In this document: positions 59,546-64,000 of the stretch, one piece after another | How positions within the stretch are numbered: position 1 is the stretch's first letter | Layout: each line of letters begins with the position of its first letter | From: Aureivirga sp. CE67 | Lineage (GTDB): Bacteria; Bacteroidota; Bacteroidia; Flavobacteriales; Flavobacteriaceae | NCBI RefSeq assembly: GCF_015767245.1 | Contig: NZ_JADOTV010000006.1 | Span: 133,368 to 197,367, forward strand | Direction of reading: 5' to 3' | Length of the DNA stretch: 64,000 nucleotides | Made by a program: the position numbers and the translations under genes | Notes under the pieces: model-generated | Databases searched by the model: none | What the model was told of the DNA's origin: nothing | What the model saw: only the letters and a program-made list of their open reading frames with translations

Positions 59546-62500
59546 TTATCGTTTTAAATTAAAGTGTCCTTTTCGAACGACTCTATTTCCGTTGTTGTCC
59601 ACAAGTTCCATCGTAAACCAATAACCTGAGGAAGGAAGTTCTTGACCGTGTTTCTTTCCGTCCCAACCTTCTGTTGTTGGATCTATTTTATGGATTGATT
59701 TCCCAAACCTATCAAATATATAGATTTTAGCTTCTGGGTAATTTTCAATTCCGTGAATATTCCAATAATCATGAATTCCATCACCATTTGGAGTGAAATA
59801 AGAAGGATAACCAACTACGCTGATATCAATTGCAATTTCACCACAACCATTTTCTCTTACATCTCTAATTAATAATTGATAAGCTCCAGCTCTCACATCA
59901 GAAAAATATGGTTCTGATTGCCAAGTTGTACCTTCATCAATTGAGAATTCGTATTCACCAATTCCGATATTTGCAATATCAATTTGAATGAAATTTGTTC
60001 CTTCATTAGTTAAGTAATCTGTGATTGTAATATCATCAATAGTGATTTTTGGTAATTCTGATTTTTCAACCAAAATATATTTAATTTCACTTTCACAAAT
60101 AATAGTTCCATCTGTAGTAAATGCTTTTACTGCATAAACTCCTTCTTCTGTAACATGTAATGTTGAAGTAGTTTCTCCTGCGAAAACATTTCCATCAAAG
60201 TCTGACCATTCATAAGTATATTCTCCTCCTGGATTTTCAGCTTCAATAAAGAAATCTAAATCATCAATACAATAAACAACTAAATCTGAAACATCAAATG
60301 TAGGAGCGTTTTCAACTACTAATTCGAAAGAAGTAATAGCATCACAACCAGTACTTGGATTTGAAATATTAACCCAAACCGTTCCATTTTCACTGATATA
60401 ATCTACACCATCAACTGCGTTTTCAGAATTTGTAGCATCTTCTTCAGATTCGTAGTAAGTAACTACGGCATCAGGATTAGAAGTAATTAATGGTGTCATC
60501 ACATCATTTAATTGGAAAGTACCAATTCCTTCTTCACCACAAACCGTATAAGGATCTAAATTAGCTGTATATTCTGGGCTGATATCTACAATGAAATTAA
60601 CTGGAGCAATAAATGCACAAACAGAGTTTTCTTCTTCAACTCTTATATAAAGAACAGTTGATGTAGAAATATCATAATCAGTTACAATTTGATTAATCTC
60701 ATCTCTTGCATCTTGTTCAGAAACATGGTAAGTAATTGTTAAGTTTTCTAAAGATTCAAAAATAATTGAATTTAACTCATCCATAGATTTAGAAACAATA
60801 CCATCTTCGTCTGTATCACAGAAAACGATTGGACTAGGAATTGTAATTTCTAAAGGATCGTTTAAAATTAAATCTAAAGAAACAAATACCTCACACAGTT
60901 GCGTTGTATTAGAATTAATTACTTTAACAGTTATTGTAGTAGAAGCAGATTCGAAGTTTTCAACATCTACGATTTCATTTTCATTGTTTTCTGCATCTGT
61001 TAAGTTTGGATAAAACTTCACTTCATAATTTGCAGCATTATTCGTTACATCAGCAATGGCATCTGTTAAGTCAAAAGCTTCTGTTCCATTTCCATCTTCA
61101 TCACATTCTTCTAATGGAGTAGGAGTATAATTTGGTTCTGGTAAAGGTTCAACAACTAGCGTTAATGTCGTAAGAGTATAACATCCTGTAGAAACATTTA
61201 CAAGTTTTACATAAATATCTTGCGCATCTTGTACTGTGTTTACAAAATTATCTGCCAATGGAATACTGTTAGGATCTAAAGCTTGAGCTTCTGTCATATA
61301 ATATTCAACAAGAACACCTAATTGACCAACAAGCGCATCATCATCCATTGTATTTAAATCAAACATTGCAAAACCGTCATAATCATCATCACAAATTTCA
61401 TAACTTAAATTGTCACCAACTAATGGATTTGGATTAATAATTAAATCAAAAGTTGTAAGAGTATAACATCCAGTAGCAATGTATTCAATACGAACATAAA
61501 TTGTTTCTGGGTTTGAGTTATTTGTATATGGAGCAGAAATATCAATCGATCCAACATCATTATTTGCATCATCAATATTGTTGAAGAATTTTACAGTGAT
61601 ATCTGTTTGACCATTTACAATTTGATTATAAATATCTTCAAAATTAAATGAATTATCACCTTCACAAGTTTCCATATCTTCTACTTCAACCATTTCAGGA
61701 ATAGGATTAACAACAAGAGTTAATTCTTTAACCAAACTACAATTTGAAGTAGCATTTGTAATATTTACAAAAATATTGTTTACAACAGAATAGTAATTTG
61801 CTTCAACAGCTAAAGCAGTATCATTTTCTTCAGCGTTTTCTTGAGTTTCGTAGAAATTAATCTCATAAATCCCAGCTGGATCATAAAGAGCTTTTACATC
61901 ATCTAAATTAAAGAAAGTATGTCCGTCATAATCATCATCACATTCTTCAATAACTAATAAATCATTGATGTTTGGTAATGTATGAACAATTAAATCTAAA
62001 ATTACTGTTGCTTCACAACCAGTTTCAATATTCGTAACTTTTACAAAAAGAGCCTGCGTAGGAGAAAGGTTTGTGTAAGGAGCAGATTTATCAATAGCTG
62101 GTCCATCTTCTGTTTCGTGGTAAGAAACAATTCCTGAACTTCCATTTAAAATTTCAGCATCTTTATTTTGTAAAATGATATTTTGGATAATTCCATTAGA
62201 GATATCTCCATCAGCTTCATCATCACAGAATTCGTATGGAGTTGGTTGTGTAATACTTGGTAAATCATTCAGTTTTAAAGTAAGTGAAGTTAAAGAATAA
62301 CATCCATTTGTAGGATTATTCACACGAACTGTAACTGTTTGAGGGTTTGAAGTATTTGTAAAGAAAGTAGGATTTACAATTTCTCCGATTCCATTATTAT
62401 TTACAGCACTAGCATCATCAATGAAATATTGGAAAGTAAAGTTTGGATCAGTTGTAATTTCCCCTTCTTTTATAGTTAAATTAAAATCTTCAACTCCGTC

Positions 62501-64000
62501 AGAACCTTCATCACAAAGTTCGATATCTGTAGGAGTTGTCAATTCTGGATTGTCTTCTACATTTAAAACTAATTCAACAATATTAAAACATCCAGTTGTA
62601 ACATCCTCAACACGAATATAAATAATCTCTTGGTTTGGAGATAAATTCGAGTGATTGTCAAGATCTGTAAGAGGATTTACGCTATTTAATGCATTAATTT
62701 CTGTTAAATAGAAAGAAACATTTACATTTCCTAAAGCAGTAATAATTTCTGTTTCTACATGAGAAAAATCAAAAACAGAGAATCCATTGTTTCCTGTTGC
62801 ACAAGAATAGATAGGTTCTGGCGTTCCTGGGTTTGGAATATTTAAAATATTTGTAGTAAACTTTGTAATAGAAACACAGCTTGTATCCGTATTTTCGATT
62901 CTTACAAAAATCTCATAGTTATATGGAGAACTAGTATTTGTATAATCCGTATTTAATGCGTTGATATTATTCGTAGCAAAATCAGAAGTTTCAAAATAAG
63001 AAATTAAATAGTTTGCATTTCCTTGTTGGTAGAATTCGTTATAATCATTTAAATCTACAGTAATAATTCCATCAGCTACAAGATCATCACAAACTTCAAC
63101 AGTAGCTTCTGCAGGAATTGTTGGATTTTCAAGTACTTCAATATTGAAAGAAGCAACAGTTTTACATCCTGTAGTAGTGTTTGTCAATGTATAGAAAATC
63201 TCTTGTACAGGAATTTGATTGTTTTGGAAAGTTGTTGGATTTGTAATCTCGTTTGTCTCTCCAGTAGCTTCAAGATAGGTATGGTAATATGCAATTGTCA
63301 ATCCGTTTTGACCATTCATTAATCCAGCTTCTGCAAGAGTTAAATCAAAGTTCACATATCCGTCTTCATCCGTACATTCTTTTAAGTTTTCAATAGGATT
63401 GATAATAGGTTTAGGATTTACAACTAAGAAAAAGCTTGTTGAACCAAAACAGTTTTGGTTATCAGTAGAAACTTTTACCCAAATCTCTTGAGTATTTAAA
63501 GGACTGTAAATATTTTCATAACTAGTAATTTCTCCAACAGGAATTTTATAAGCATCACTTAAACTTGCATCAGTATAATATTCAAACATTGGGTTTGTGA
63601 AAGCTGTCAAATCAATAAGATCTCCTTGGTTTTCTGTTAAGTTGAACAGTGTTTGTCCATCAAAATCATCATCACAAGCAACAATATTTGGTGCATTTTC
63701 ATTTACATTAGGAATATTTAAAACTACTAAATGAATTTCTGTATAAGTGGTACAACCGTGAATATCATCATTTAAATGTACATATAGAGTTGTATCACCA
63801 GTTGTATAATTATCAGGTAATGGACCAACAGCTGGATTTTCAATATCATCTGGTGATAAATAATATCCAAGAATCGAAACATCTGTCATTGATGCTAAAA
63901 TTTCACTATTGAAATCTGGTAAATAGAAAGATTTAATTCCATCATGAACAATATCATCACATTGTTCAAAAGTAAATTCTGCAGGAACTGTTGGGAAAGC
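59546..64000 (-). CDS. Very large T9SS type B protein, 5' end off the window
   Basis: The frame is open to the window edge: beyond the first visible Met (63889) 37 more codons read AFPTVPAEFTFEQCDDIVHD and onward, so the Met is internal and the gene is partial at its 5' end. At least 1484 residues. It has 13 tandem modules of ~85-95 residues, each with C-D-x-D-x-DG near its start and a (T/S)GC motif near its end, then an Ig-like part (YEWSDFDGNVFAG), and a C-terminal type B sorting domain (PSYFTPNGDGIHDYWNIHG, then IYIFDRFGKSI and WDGK). The Asp-rich loops are likely calcium-binding. A surface adhesin-like protein exported by T9SS. Confidence 0.94.
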   Translation of the reverse strand, partial: AFPTVPAEFTFEQCDDIVHDGIKSFYLPDFNSEILASMTDVSILGYYLSPDDIENPAVGPLPDNYTTGDTTLYVHLNDDIHGCTTYTEIHLVVLNIPNVNENAPNIVACDDDFDGQTLFNLTENQGDLIDLTAFTNPMFEYYTDASLSDAYKIPVGEITSYENIYSPLNTQEIWVKVSTDNQNCFGSTSFFLVVNPKPIINPIENLKECTDEDGYVNFDLTLAEAGLMNGQNGLTIAYYHTYLEATGETNEITNPTTFQNNQIPVQEIFYTLTNTTTGCKTVASFNIEVLENPTIPAEATVEVCDDLVADGIITVDLNDYNEFYQQGNANYLISYFETSDFATNNINALNTDYTNTSSPYNYEIFVRIENTDTSCVSITKFTTNILNIPNPGTPEPIYSCATGNNGFSVFDFSHVETEIITALGNVNVSFYLTEINALNSVNPLTDLDNHSNLSPNQEIIYIRVEDVTTGCFNIVELVLNVEDNPELTTPTDIELCDEGSDGVEDFNLTIKEGEITTDPNFTFQYFIDDASAVNNNGIGEIVNPTFFTNTSNPQTVTVRVNNPTNGCYSLTSLTLKLNDLPSITQPTPYEFCDDEADGDISNGIIQNIILQNKDAEILNGSSGIVSYHETEDGPAIDKSAPYTNLSPTQALFVKVTNIETGCEATVILDLIVHTLPNINDLLVIEECDDDYDGHTFFNLDDVKALYDPAGIYEINFYETQENAEENDTALAVEANYYSVVNNIFVNITNATSNCSLVKELTLVVNPIPEMVEVEDMETCEGDNSFNFEDIYNQIVNGQTDITVKFFNNIDDANNDVGSIDISAPYTNNSNPETIYVRIEYIATGCYTLTTFDLIINPNPLVGDNLSYEICDDDYDGFAMFDLNTMDDDALVGQLGVLVEYYMTEAQALDPNSIPLADNFVNTVQDAQDIYVKLVNVSTGCYTLTTLTLVVEPLPEPNYTPTPLEECDEDGNGTEAFDLTDAIADVTNNAANYEVKFYPNLTDAENNENEIVDVENFESASTTITVKVINSNTTQLCEVFVSLDLILNDPLEITIPSPIVFCDTDEDGIVSKSMDELNSIIFESLENLTITYHVSEQDARDEINQIVTDYDISTSTVLYIRVEEENSVCAFIAPVNFIVDISPEYTANLDPYTVCGEEGIGTFQLNDVMTPLITSNPDAVVTYYESEEDATNSENAVDGVDYISENGTVWVNISNPSTGCDAITSFELVVENAPTFDVSDLVVYCIDDLDFFIEAENPGGEYTYEWSDFDGNVFAGETTSTLHVTEEGVYAVKAFTTDGTIICESEIKYILVEKSELPKITIDDITITDYLTNEGTNFIQIDIANIGIGEYEFSIDEGTTWQSEPYFSDVRAGAYQLLIRDVRENGCGEIAIDISVVGYPSYFTPNGDGIHDYWNIHGIENYPEAKIYIFDRFGKSIHKIDPTTEGWDGKKHGQELPSSGYWFTMELVDNNGNRVVRKGHFNLKR

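Overview
The window is AT-rich bacterial DNA from the Bacteroidota, most likely family Flavobacteriaceae. The evidence is the type IX secretion sorting domains (types A and B), a GLPGLI-family protein, DUF6702 beside an M1 peptidase, many SPII lipoproteins with Asp-rich linkers, and repeated promoter -7 boxes of the Bacteroidota form TAnnTTTG. No rRNA, tRNA, CRISPR array or transposase gene was seen. I cannot name the genus.

Layout. 1-3750 holds a two-gene HerA ATPase / DUF4297-type nuclease defence operon, with look-alike hairpin terminators around a small downstream gene. 3838-5509 has a 21-bp tandem repeat array in front of mnmE. 5510-7032 has dispersed GC-rich repeats and a YD-repeat-like lipoprotein. 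7033-13942 is a complete retron: a structured msr-msd RNA with its own promoter and terminator, then, after about 570 bp of intergenic elements, a tight operon for an ARM/HEAT-like protein, a winged-helix/SWIM protein and a retron reverse transcriptase. This is the gene set I know as retron type XIII. 13960-18432 is a patch of small, mostly unrecognised genes, including a broken partial duplicate.

18436-33932 is mainly housekeeping or accessory metabolism: an alcohol dehydrogenase, a UPF0303 protein, M1 peptidase with DUF6702, a secreted SGNH-like hydrolase, a ceramidase-like membrane protein, two tandem APC permeases, a GLPGLI/VWA pair, and an ECF sigma factor overlapping a YciI-like protein. 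34126-39072 is a seven-gene operon joining a YiiX-like cysteine hydrolase, a macrodomain-like protein, a PP2C phosphatase and four secreted, lipid-anchored or membrane proteins; I do not recognise it as a described system. 39298-54603 has lipoproteins, GNAT, acyl-ACP thioesterase, CPBP protease, an RNA methyltransferase, two secreted zinc proteases, an AraC regulator and a phosphoribosyltransferase. 54634-64000 has TauE/SafE and EamA transporters, two small-RNA candidates and two large adhesin-like T9SS type B proteins, the second running off the window end.

The two defence loci lie about 4 kb apart around mnmE and dispersed repeats, which suggests a small defence island. The best leads are the retron RNA, the seven-gene operon and the small-RNA candidate at 55504-55618. 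All identifications come from reading motifs by eye; no database search was run.
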